The notes under the pieces are model-generated. The model was not told the origin of the DNA. It did no database searches and was given only the letters and a program-made list of their open reading frames with translations. From Lepas anatifera (Eukaryota; Arthropoda; Thecostraca; Lepadidae): a DNA stretch of 64,000 nucleotides. The stretch lies in assembly GCA_034440635.1 (NCBI GenBank), contig JAOTON010000047.1:1-64000 (forward strand), in the 5' to 3' direction. Shown here piece by piece: positions 24,401 to 31,400 of the stretch; the first letter of the stretch is position 1; the number at the start of each line of letters is the position of its first letter. A program made the translations under genes and the position numbers.

Positions 24401-26119
24401 AGCCAGTTGTCGTTGCTCTTGTGTTTTGGATCTGGTTTTGGAAAGGTCATTTTTAGAACTGTGTTCATAGCAGCTTGGATCCAGAAAATCAATGCTAAAT
24501 ATCTCGAGGACTGTGCTGTCGGTTGTTCTCGAAATGTATGCAATATTGATGTGTTAATGTGTCCACATTAACGCGGCTCAGGGTTTGATGTTACTATTCA
24601 TGCGGAAGACACTTTGTTTTTTTGAGGGGGGAGGGAGGATGTCAGAATTCATGTTGTATTACGATAAAATGCGGGGCATATCAGTTCCAAATTTTGCCAT
24701 CATTTTAATGCAACGGTCTTTCACGAAATAGCTCATTACACGGCATATACCGTTAAAGGGAATGTGGCGCCTTGGTCGAATCCTGGAATTTAGTGTAATT
24801 ACGGGGACTTTAAGCCGAAAATCACGGAAGCGTCCATGATTTCTCTGAAAAATTTACAATAAGTTCAATATTTTGATTTTTAAAGTGCTCCTCTAGGGAA
24901 AGAAATAAATATCTGCCTGTAGATGATGTCATGATCTGGCAACCACTGCCATATTCGGTACGCTTCAAGGGCTTTGATTGGCTGATACTCACCGTGACGT
25001 CAGCATATGTCGTCACACCAACACTAACAGCCATGATAACTGTGGCCTGCTGCTAAGGGTACATGAGGGGTACATTTTAGGTAGGTTTTAGCTTTTTTCT
25101 ACGGAAATCTCGAGTTCCAAGACAAATTATGTATTGAGTTCCGGGTTTTCCAACTTGCTTTACAACTTGGCATCTCAGTTAAAATCACGTTATGAAGGTG
25201 CCACATTCCCTTTAAAGTCCATGCCACCCGTGTGAGTCATACGTGATAATATTACGTTCATCATCTAAGCCATTCTTTCTGTTTAAACTGACAAGTGAGT
25301 CACTGTATCGTATGAGACGCATGATACCGCACAAAAATGACGTTTGGGGACGGACGGTGCCTGATGTCTGAGAACTGGCTGTGACTGTGTGTGTGGACGG
25401 GCGGTGGTCTTGTGTTTGGACGGGCAGCGCTTTTTTCCTGGACAGCGGTCGTACCTGTTGACGGGCGGTCCCTGTTGTGTGTGAACGGGCGGTGCCTGTT
25501 GTGTGTGAACGGACGGTGCCTGTTGTGTGTGAACGGACGGTGCCTGTTGTGTGTGAACGGACGGTGCCTGTTGTCCGTGGATGGGCGGTGCCTGTTGTGT
25601 GTGAACGGACGGTGCCTGTTTGTGCATGGGCGGTGCCTGTTGTGTGTGAACGGGCGGTGCCTGTTGTGTGTGAACGGGCAGTGCCTGTTGTGTGTGGACG
25701 GACGGTGCCTGTTGTGTGTGAACGGGCAGTGCCTGTTTGTGGGGGGCTCTGTTGTGTATGGACGGACGGTGCCTGTTGTGTATGGACGGACGGTGCCTGT
25801 TGTGTGTGAACGGGCGGTGCCTGCTGTCTGTGGGCTGGCGACGGCCGTTGTTTGTGGGCTGGCGGTGAGCGCGTCCCTGCCCGCGGTGCCCGCAGGCCTG
25901 GTGCGCGGTGTGGACTGGGAGCAGCGGCTGCTGTACCTGCTGACGGCGCTGACGGAGAAGCAGCTGCGGGCCGTCAACACGGTGGTGCGCGGTCCCCACC
26001 ACCTGCTCGATGTGTTCCCCAGCCAGAGCGGCGTGCCCGTCTGGGCGCCGGCTCTCACCAGTGACGCCGGCCCTCTCAACCGGCCCAACCAGCGCAACAA
26101 GACGCGGCGGTTCCGGTGA
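477..26119 (+). CDS. NOL9: NOL9, polynucleotide 5'-hydroxyl-kinase (pre-rRNA processing)
   Basis: Coding exons 477-653, 730-1501, 2009-2225, 3209-3351, 20529-20805, 21004-21099, 21947-22137 and 25896-26119. All junctions are GT-AG with matching phases, giving 698 aa, close to human NOL9 (702 aa). NOL9/Grc3 proteins are nucleolar RNA 5'-kinases acting in ITS2 processing for 28S/5.8S rRNA maturation. Seen: an N-terminal beta-rich region, Walker A GGKGLGKST (about residues 325-333), the motif DCDPGQAEFTP (353-363), then SLL and FTH blocks, VNTMGWVKD in the next exons, and DCLGFG followed by RGVDWEQRLLYLL near the C-terminus, all typical of the family. Start chosen at ATG 477; a TTTTACAG acceptor near 420 suggests a 5'UTR exon upstream. 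The 76-nt first intron (654-729) is the least certain junction. Intron 4 (3352-20528) hosts two antisense genes. Confidence 0.94.
2537..2948. repeat. 25-bp minisatellite in NOL9 intron 3
   Basis: Tandem units of about 25 bp with core GGGTCTGACACTGCTACAGC, some variants with TGTGACCTC. The array sits 260 bp before exon 4 of NOL9 (3209). Confidence 0.85.
3352..5799. other. Intronic, no gene seen
   Basis: Start of the large NOL9 intron. Nothing coding or repeated is recognisable except scattered short inverted segments near 4740-4850 (GATATCTTAG...AGATATTGGAG and AATGATTCAATGCATGGGAA). Confidence 0.4.
5800..6307. mobile_element. TTAA element fragments, family C
   Basis: Two juxtaposed ends: one reaches GGCGAAGGTTAAG (5883-5893), the next runs TTAAGTAGCCCCAGGTGACC (from 5889) to CCACCGAGGCGAGGTTTAA. 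The interior TTTCCAATGGAGAGGTCATG and GGTCATCGATATGAAAA is shared with family A and with the copies at 34.3-36.3 kb. Confidence 0.6.
7395..7615. repeat. Five-copy 41-48-bp tandem repeat
   Basis: Units start CGAACCACTGAATGTTGAC at 7395, 7441, 7489, 7530 and 7578. In the large NOL9 intron. Confidence 0.85.
8214..13143 (-). CDS. Small stand-alone UBP-type zinc-finger protein (HDAC6-like ZnF-UBP)
   Basis: Three minus-strand exons, 13143-13135 (Met-Ser-Ala), 12827-12714 and 8390-8214, join in phase 0 at every junction (donors GTAAGT and GTGAGT) into a 99-aa protein ending in TAG. Nearly the whole length is a UBP zinc finger: CPH at residues 4-6, CxxC at 24-27, CxxC at 36-39, CGRY at 44-47, H51, H55, GH at 60-61, WCYGC at 73-77 and AYV. 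All expected zinc ligands and the Arg, Trp and Tyr residues that bind the free ubiquitin C-terminal GG in HDAC6 are present. Closest by eye to the C-terminal finger of HDAC6. No deacetylase exon is visible upstream on this strand within the window, so it is either a free-standing ubiquitin-tail binder or the 3' end of a gene whose other exons I failed to see. Exon 1 is very short and is the weakest part. Nested antisense in a NOL9 intron. Confidence 0.72.
8450..8622. repeat. Four-copy 43-45-bp tandem repeat
   Basis: Units begin GCGCCAGTCGCTC and end AGATAATTTA. On the minus strand the array lies 60-230 nt before the acceptor of the last exon of the zinc-finger gene. Confidence 0.8.
8697..9546 (+). 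mobile_element. TTAA-flanked non-autonomous DNA element, family A copy 1
   Basis: 850 bp bounded by TTAA on both sides. Left end TTAACACGCGCATTGACGGG and right end the inverse (CCCGTCAATGCGCGTGTTAA) form terminal inverted repeats. The interior is rich in GGTCA/TGACC motifs, has an ACGGCGG...GCGCCGC block and no long ORF. A TTAA target is typical of piggyBac and Kolobok superfamilies; no transposase is present. Confidence 0.82.
9547..11424. other. Intronic, no gene seen
   Basis: Part of the large NOL9 intron. Short ORFs at 10326-10741 lie in GC-rich sequence without recognisable motifs. A segment near 11000-11160 (AGATCAAATCAACTTACTCA, CTATCCATCGAGCCACTCAT) recurs in diverged form near 58800-58890, suggesting an unclassified repeat. 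Confidence 0.4.
11425..12452. mobile_element. TTAA element, family B (CCCCGCTGGGG ends)
   Basis: About 1.03 kb, from TTAACACGTGCCCCGCTGGG to CCCAGCGGGGCGCCTGTTAA. The interior again has many TGACCT/AGGTCA motifs (for example TGACCTGACCTCGAGCTAGG), so it is related to family A with a changed terminus. No ORF of note. Confidence 0.7.
13710..14498. mobile_element. TTAA-flanked MITE with AGGGAGATACG ends
   Basis: 789 bp between TTAA sites; ends AGGGAGATACGTGAAAAA and TTTTTCGTGTATCTCCCT are near-perfect inverted repeats. AT-rich, no transposase. Confidence 0.78.
15022..16320 (+). mobile_element. TTAA element, family A copy 2 (host of a nested copy)
   Basis: Starts CTTAAAACGTGCATTGACGG, continues as copy 1 to ATATCGATGAC, is interrupted at 15320-16162, then resumes AGGTCAGGTAGGAGCCATGA and ends CCCATCAGTGCGCATG near 16315. 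More diverged than the inserted copy. Confidence 0.75.
15320..16162 (-). mobile_element. TTAA element, family A copy 3 (nested, inverted)
   Basis: 843 bp from TTAA (15320-15323) to TTAA (16159-16162), in opposite orientation to the copy it interrupts. Perfect ends TTAACACGCGCATTGACGGG and its inverse. It sits at the host's GATGAC-TTAA-GGTCAGG site, so the target duplication can be read directly. Confidence 0.83.
16653..17497 (+). mobile_element. TTAA element, family A copy 4
   Basis: 845 bp, left end CTTAACACGCGCATTGACGG, right end GCCAAAGCGCGTGTTAA. Same interior as copy 1, including TCAGGTCACCAGTACAGGTC. It starts only about 330 bp after copy 2 ends. Confidence 0.8.
17500..19180. other. 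Intronic, one unassigned ORF
   Basis: A minus-strand open frame at 17928-17575 (117 codons) has no motif I recognise and no clear splice partners. The rest shows no gene. Confidence 0.35.
19181..20018 (-). CDS. 11-residue repeat protein, LEA/synuclein-like amphipathic helix
   Basis: Two exons: 20018-19994 (ATG in a good context, 25 nt) and 19725-19181 (ending TAG). Donor CG|GTGAGT and acceptor TTGCAG join in phase 1 to give 189 aa. After a 28-aa polar leader the protein is fourteen full 11-mers plus a partial one, consensus AAEKTHEGLKT; five central copies are identical and outer copies vary (EGCH, ECCF, DCCH). Such 11-mers form an extended amphipathic helix in LEA group 3 proteins, synucleins (AAEKTKEGV) and, more loosely, type I antifreeze proteins (T-A-A every 11). 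No signal peptide or membrane segment. Cys-His and Cys-Cys pairs in the outer repeats are unusual for all these families. Exon 2 has no Met in this frame until the splice is made. Function unknown; desiccation or cold protection, or membrane/lipid binding, are inferences from the repeat type. Nested antisense in the big NOL9 intron. Confidence 0.8.
19305..19502 (-). repeat. 33-bp coding tandem repeat in the 11-mer protein gene
   Basis: Six near-identical 33-bp units, each encoding one AAEKTHEGLKT or AAEKTHEGLKA. Differences are mainly a G/A change in the third position of the Gly codon. The DNA identity exceeds what protein conservation needs, so the units were recently homogenised. Confidence 0.9.
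21745..21932. repeat. 28-30-bp minisatellite before a NOL9 exon
   Basis: Units such as GTGACCGGTGCTGACGTCCC followed by GCCACTGT or TGCGCCGTGT. The array ends about 15 bp before the acceptor at 21946. Confidence 0.85.
22138..23474. other. NOL9 intron, no feature seen
   Basis: AT-rich intron sequence between NOL9 exon 7 and the SINE; no coding signal or repeat recognised. Confidence 0.4.
23475..23822 (+). mobile_element. tRNA-derived SINE, copy 1
   Basis: Same family as the copy at 60290: head GCCGCCCCGGTAGCTCAGTT, GGTAGAGCGTTGGGCTAAGG, GGGATCGGTTCCCCTGAGAC, then TGTCGGCTGGCAACTGGC and CCTTCATTGTGGGAGTTGCT, ending AACAACTTGGACAAAATTTA. Lies in the intron before NOL9 exon 8. Confidence 0.88.
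24753..25215. mobile_element. TTAA-flanked MITE with AGGGAATGTGGC ends
   Basis: 463 bp; TTAAAGGGAATGTGGC at the left and GCCACATTCCCTTTAA at the right are a 16-bp inverted repeat that includes the TTAA target. In the intron before NOL9 exon 8. Confidence 0.82.
25450..25860. repeat. 24-bp minisatellite before the last NOL9 exon
   Basis: Units with core GGTGCCTGTTGTGTGTGAAC followed by GGGC or GGAC, about 16 copies. The array ends roughly 40 bp before the acceptor at 25895. Confidence 0.87.
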
Positions 26120-27298
26120 TACCGGGCTGCTGCCGCTGGTTACCGTTCTATAGAGGGCGCCACGTGCGGGCTCTGCTATAGCCCGCTTTCAAGTTGTACC
26201 TGAGCCAAATGCGTCAAAGTCGGGGTGTGGTTTGAGTATATTTGTTTTGTGAGTGTTGTGCCTTAGACTGGGCGACCTACTGTCTCTGAACGCAGACTGT
26301 TGTAAGTCATCCAGTGTCGTTGACACCATGATGTGGTTTTTGTGGTATAAGACGTCTCCAAAACTAATTTACTGAATTGAAATGAGTGCAAACTACCTGA
26401 ATGTGGATTGTTTTTTTCTGTCGAAATACGGCAGTTTTCAGGTTATCGACGGGGATCGTGTGAAACAAAATGACCAGGTTTTTGCTAGGTCAGCATTATT
26501 TGAGAACCTTGTAGGTCTTACGAATACAATTTTCGTATTAAGAACCAAACCAATCCTGTGTTGATGTTCACCAAAACAAACCAGAGGAAAACGAAAAGGC
26601 CTGTAAAAATGGTACCTCCTTTTCAAATATTCAGGGGGTACACGGTTGGTTTGACTTTATTTTTAATGGAAATCAGTTCAAACAGGTATTCAACCCAAAG
26701 TTCAGGCAATTTTAGTCATCTCGTAAAAATATTCTAAGCTTTTTGGTGCATGTGTATAAATTATTTTAAGTTGTCATTTTAGAAACTTTATTATTTTAGG
26801 CATGTAAAAACGGGCTAATGTACCAAAGCATGTTGACCTAAGCTAAGACCCCCCATCCTTTATTTGTTTGTCCAGTCTGATCAATGTTTGCCTAATTAGG
26901 CTCACTAATTGTTGTCATGACAAGAACCTGTCAGACGTGTATCTCTTTTTCAACCACGTGTTACAGACTTAACTATTTAGAACTGTTCTCTACTGAAACG
27001 TTTCTTGGCCGCTCTCAGCTGGTAGGGTTCCATTTTCATTTCCCGAGTTACCCAGCGGCGTTGAACCCCCATCACGAGAGCCGGGATTCTGAAGAATTCC
27101 CCACCAGAACAGGGAAATCAGACGCAAATCACCAGCTCTTTCAGCAGGAACAGCGAACATGTCACTGTTTATGAGGCAAAATGAACGTATCGGTGCGTTC
27201 TGGTAGGGATGTGATCTCGAAGGAAAAAGCTGGCATTGCAGGTACGAGATAGCCTATTATCGCCGTACAAGAGACGAGAGGTACACAAATTGTGAGCT

Positions 27299-27988
27299 TT
27301 AAAGGGATTATGGCACTTCGCTGCAATTTCAGACTGTAGTGGTTTTAATGACAATCTTTATTGAAAAGAATGGGGGTGGCCTTTTTGCAGAAAAATGGCT
27401 AACAAGTTAAACGCTAGATAATTCATTTGGTTTAATTTTCCTCCGTTAGAGGTGCAAAGTCTCTAAATCGCGTGTTATTCAATCGGCATACGATTTGTTA
27501 ATCCTTTGTGCCATATGAGCCTCTTCATTTGCTCCGCAAACAATTACCGAAGCCAATGAAACGTGCTTACATCTGAAAACAGCCATTATGAACCAAGGTG
27601 ACGCTAATCGATTTCGGCAATTTTTCTTAAGATGTTTTATCATATTTTACCTTCCAAACTACTCGTTGAAAAACAAATTATACTCATTTAAAGTCGCCAG
27701 TACCGAAGGCGCATTCAGCACGTCAGTTTTAAAGGTTTAAAGCACATAGGTTCAAGCAAGAAATATTAATTCTCGCAGCGCGCTTGAGCCTCGCCTCACA
27801 TTCCCAACTTCAGCACTAACCACGTGAACACTGGGAGACGGTAGGCAGTGAATTTTTACTTTTTTTCTCTGCGAACAATAAGTTTCAGGGGAAAATGAAA
27901 TTTCCATCAAGTAGTATTTCTCAGCATGCCATATCAAATGGCCACATCAGTTCAAATCCCATTTATGAAGGTTCCGCATTCCTTTTAA
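27299..27988. mobile_element. Possible TTAA-flanked MITE, diverged
   Basis: Ends TTAAAGGGATTATGGCAC and GTTCCGCATTCCTTTTAA resemble the AGGGAATGTGGC family but with several mismatches. It lies between the convergent NOL9 and NDUFB6 genes. Confidence 0.45.
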
Positions 27989-28106
27989 AGTGATCTGGGC
28001 ACGATTGTTAAAGCTTACTGAAAGTTGCCAAAGCGAGTTTTTCTTCAGAATTTTCGTGCACAAGGAAGTAAAACCACCAGAAAAATGGGAGATCGGGCTA
28101 GAGGGC

Positions 28107-28110
<4 letters not shown>

Positions 28111-28191
<81 letters not shown>
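28111..28191. repeat. (TA)n microsatellite
   Basis: About 40 uninterrupted AT dinucleotides, downstream of the NDUFB6 stop codon. Confidence 0.97.
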
Positions 28192-28194
<3 letters not shown>

Positions 28195-28461
28195 ACATCA
28201 CTAGCCTGAGAGCGTCGAAGAGCAGGCGTGCATTCATTTCCTTCACGATTGCGATTACCTGGAGGAAAAAGTGCCACCGTATTTTTGCGGCAACGGAACC
28301 TGACGCATAAAACAATGACGGAAAATGGTTACAAAGAATTACGCCGAGCCACCGCAGAACCAATGCAATATCAACCAAAGCTCTGCAGATCCACATCAAT
28401 CCCTGTATTTACATACACCCCAATCGTTGAAATAGCACCATACACTAAGCATTGAACAGGT

Positions 28462-31400
28462 TCAATAGGCGCCGCCTCTGTAAACGGTGCGACTCTTGAA
28501 GCCACGATCACTGTAGTCCCAGTTGTGGACGCGGTCGCCGGTGCTAGGGTAGCCCTCCTCGCCAGGCAGCACCGCTCTGCGGCTCACCTGCACCCTCCAG
28601 CCCTGACGCCGCGTCCAGTCCTGCACGGTAGCAGTCACAGCGTCAGACTCGCGGTACCAGCCCAGCGTCAGACTCTCGCGGTACCCGCCACAGCGTCAGA
28701 CTCTCGCGGTACCAGCCACAGCGTCAGACTCTCGCGGTACCCGCCACAGCGTCAGACTACTCGCGGTACCCGCCACAGCGTCAGACTCTCGCGGTACCAG
28801 CCACAGCGTCAGACTCTCGCGGTACCAGCCACAGCGTCAGACTCTCGCGGTACCAGCCACAGCGTCAGACTCTCGCGGTACCAGCCACAGCGTCAGACTC
28901 TCGCGGTACCAGCCACAGCGTCAGACTCTCGCGGTACCAGCCACAGCGTCAGACTCTCGCGGTACCAGCCACAGCGTCAGACTCGCGGTACCAATCACAG
29001 CGTCAGTGGATACTCGCGGTACCAGTCACAGCGTCAGACTCGCGGTACCAGCCTCAGCGTCAGACTCTCGCGGTAGCAGTCACAGCGTCAGACTCGCGGT
29101 ACCCAGCCCAGCGTCAGACTCTCGCGGTACCCGCCACAGCGTCAGACTCTCGCGGCACCAGCCACAGCGTCAGACTCTCGCGGTACCAGCCACAGCGTCA
29201 GACTCTCGCGGTACCAGCCACAGCGTCAGACTCGCGGTACCAATCACAGCGTCAGTGGATGCTCGCGGTACCAGCCACAGCGTCAGACTCTCGCGGTACC
29301 AGTCACAGCGTCAGACTCTCGCCGTACCAGCCACAGCGTCAGACTCTCACGGTACCAGCCACAGCGTCAGTGAATACTCGCGGTACCAGCCGCAGTGTCA
29401 GATTCTCACGGTACCAGTAACAGCGTCAGACTCTCACGGTACCAGCCAGAGCGTCAGTGAATACTCGCGGTACCAGCCACAGCGTCAGCCTCTCGCGGTA
29501 CCAGACATAGCGTCAGACTCTTGCGGTACCAGCCACAGCGTCAGACTCTCACGGTACCAGCCACAGCGTCAGTGAATACTCGCGGTACCAGTCCAAGCGT
29601 CAGTGGATACTCACGGTACCAGTCACAGCGTCAGACTCTCGCGGTACCAGCCACAGCGTCAGACTCTCACGGTACCAGCCACAGCGTCAGTGAATACTCG
29701 CGGTACCAGTCCAAGCGTCAGTGAATACTTGCGGTACCAGTCCAAGCGTCAGTGGATACTCGCGGTACCAGTCACAGCGTCAGACTCTCGCGGTACCAGC
29801 CACTGCGTCAGACTCTCACGGTACCAGCCACAGCGTCAGTGGATACTTGCGGTACCAGCCACAGCGTCAGTGAATACTCGCGGTACCAGCCACTGCGTCA
29901 GACTCTCACGGTACCAGCCACAGCGTCAGACTCTCACGGTACCAGCCACAGCGTCAGACTCTCACGGTACCAGCCACAGCGTCAGTGGATACTCGCGGTA
30001 CCAGCCGCAGCGTCAGACTCTCACGGTACCAGTCACATTGTCAGTGAATACTCGCGGTACCAGCCACAGCGTCAGTGAATACTCGCGGTACTAGTCAGTC
30101 ACAGAGTCAGTGGTCGCCCAAAGCGAAAAATGCACTTTTTCGATCAATACACCTCATGCGGGTAGATGACGATGGAAACTATTGTTAACCTAAGGAGAAA
30201 ATAATATCATAAACACCATCATTTTCCTTCTAAAAATGAAGAAAAGGTTTCCGAGCCACAAATCTGAGCCGCGCCATCCGAAAAATTTCCAGTCACTGGT
30301 TTTGGAAATACAGATTGAAGACATTTCTCCAAAACGCATCTGTAAGGCAGTGATTCCCAGCCCTCTTGGCACGACGACTTTTTGACTGCGAGAAGACTGC
30401 ATGACCCCACTCTAAAAAACTCAATTTATAGAAAAATAGGGTTGATTGCCAATGTCTTGGCTGCACCTGTCTACGCGATTTCCCTGGAACATTGCGGTTT
30501 GCTGTGGAAACAACTATTGATAAATTTTTTCCACCATCAAAAATTTTTAAACTCCCAGCTCTTTTGCCAGCAAGATGCGCAGAAAATATTTCCTAAATTC
30601 GCAAGGTACCTGGGCTTGTTTTTATTACCACCATCGTCAAAAAGTCAGCCTCGCACAGATACGGTAGCAGGAATGGGATCATAGCCCAAGGCATAGCTAG
30701 AGAGAATTGAAAATCACACAAAAATTTTGTTTTTTATCCTCAAAACCCGTCCGGGTGTGGCGTCCTCTACCCACAGAATTCTGCGTTCACGGCAATTTCA
30801 ACACCAGTCAGAATGTCTTCAGTTCTCACAAAGTATTTTAACGGTAAGGTACATACCTATGTCAATACCAAATCGATGGGGCTGTATTAAAGCTCTCTCA
30901 GCTCAACCTTCATCGTTCAAAGGCACTGTCCGTTGTAGACCCTTCGGAATGACTCGATAACCTCAAATTGGATCAGAGCCCACGGTTTGGCAACACATAA
31001 TTCAAGGTTAGCTTTATGAGGATACAGTTCAGAAAAGATCCGATGGACCACAATGAAACTGCGTGAATTTGAAATCACAATATCCCAAGAAGAAATTTCA
31101 ATTATGGCTTTTGAACTTTTGAATTCTGACTAAATGACCCTACGACCCAGCTTTTCACCCATGACGTTAGCGGAAAGTAATGCCCGGTCCCAAGAGTTTC
31201 CTCGAAGATTTACGGGATTTTAATGTTTGAAATATGCATTTCTTGGTTTTGTCTCATATTTCCGGATATTTTCGACATAATATAAGACATAAATCCCTAA
31301 AAATGTCACATAAGATTTCCTTAATCATGATTTGCGACGTAATTAATCGTTCGGGCAACCCAATGGATTGAAAAGTCTGTTCATCGACAGCACCAGCTTT

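Noticed and set aside
25283..26100. Minus-strand ORFs of 239-266 aa full of Thr-His-Asn-Arg
   Set aside because: Produced by the 24-bp minisatellite (a multiple of three, so frames stay open) and antisense of the last NOL9 exon.
28525..30094. Long overlapping plus-strand ORFs rich in Arg-Tyr-Gln and Ser-Asp-Ser
   Set aside because: They are reading frames through the 28-bp array; the unit is not a multiple of three and the same peptides appear in all frames. The first part is also antisense to NDUFB6 exon 4.
28627..30105. CRISPR-like direct repeats
   Set aside because: Units are contiguous with no unique spacers, and the DNA is eukaryotic.
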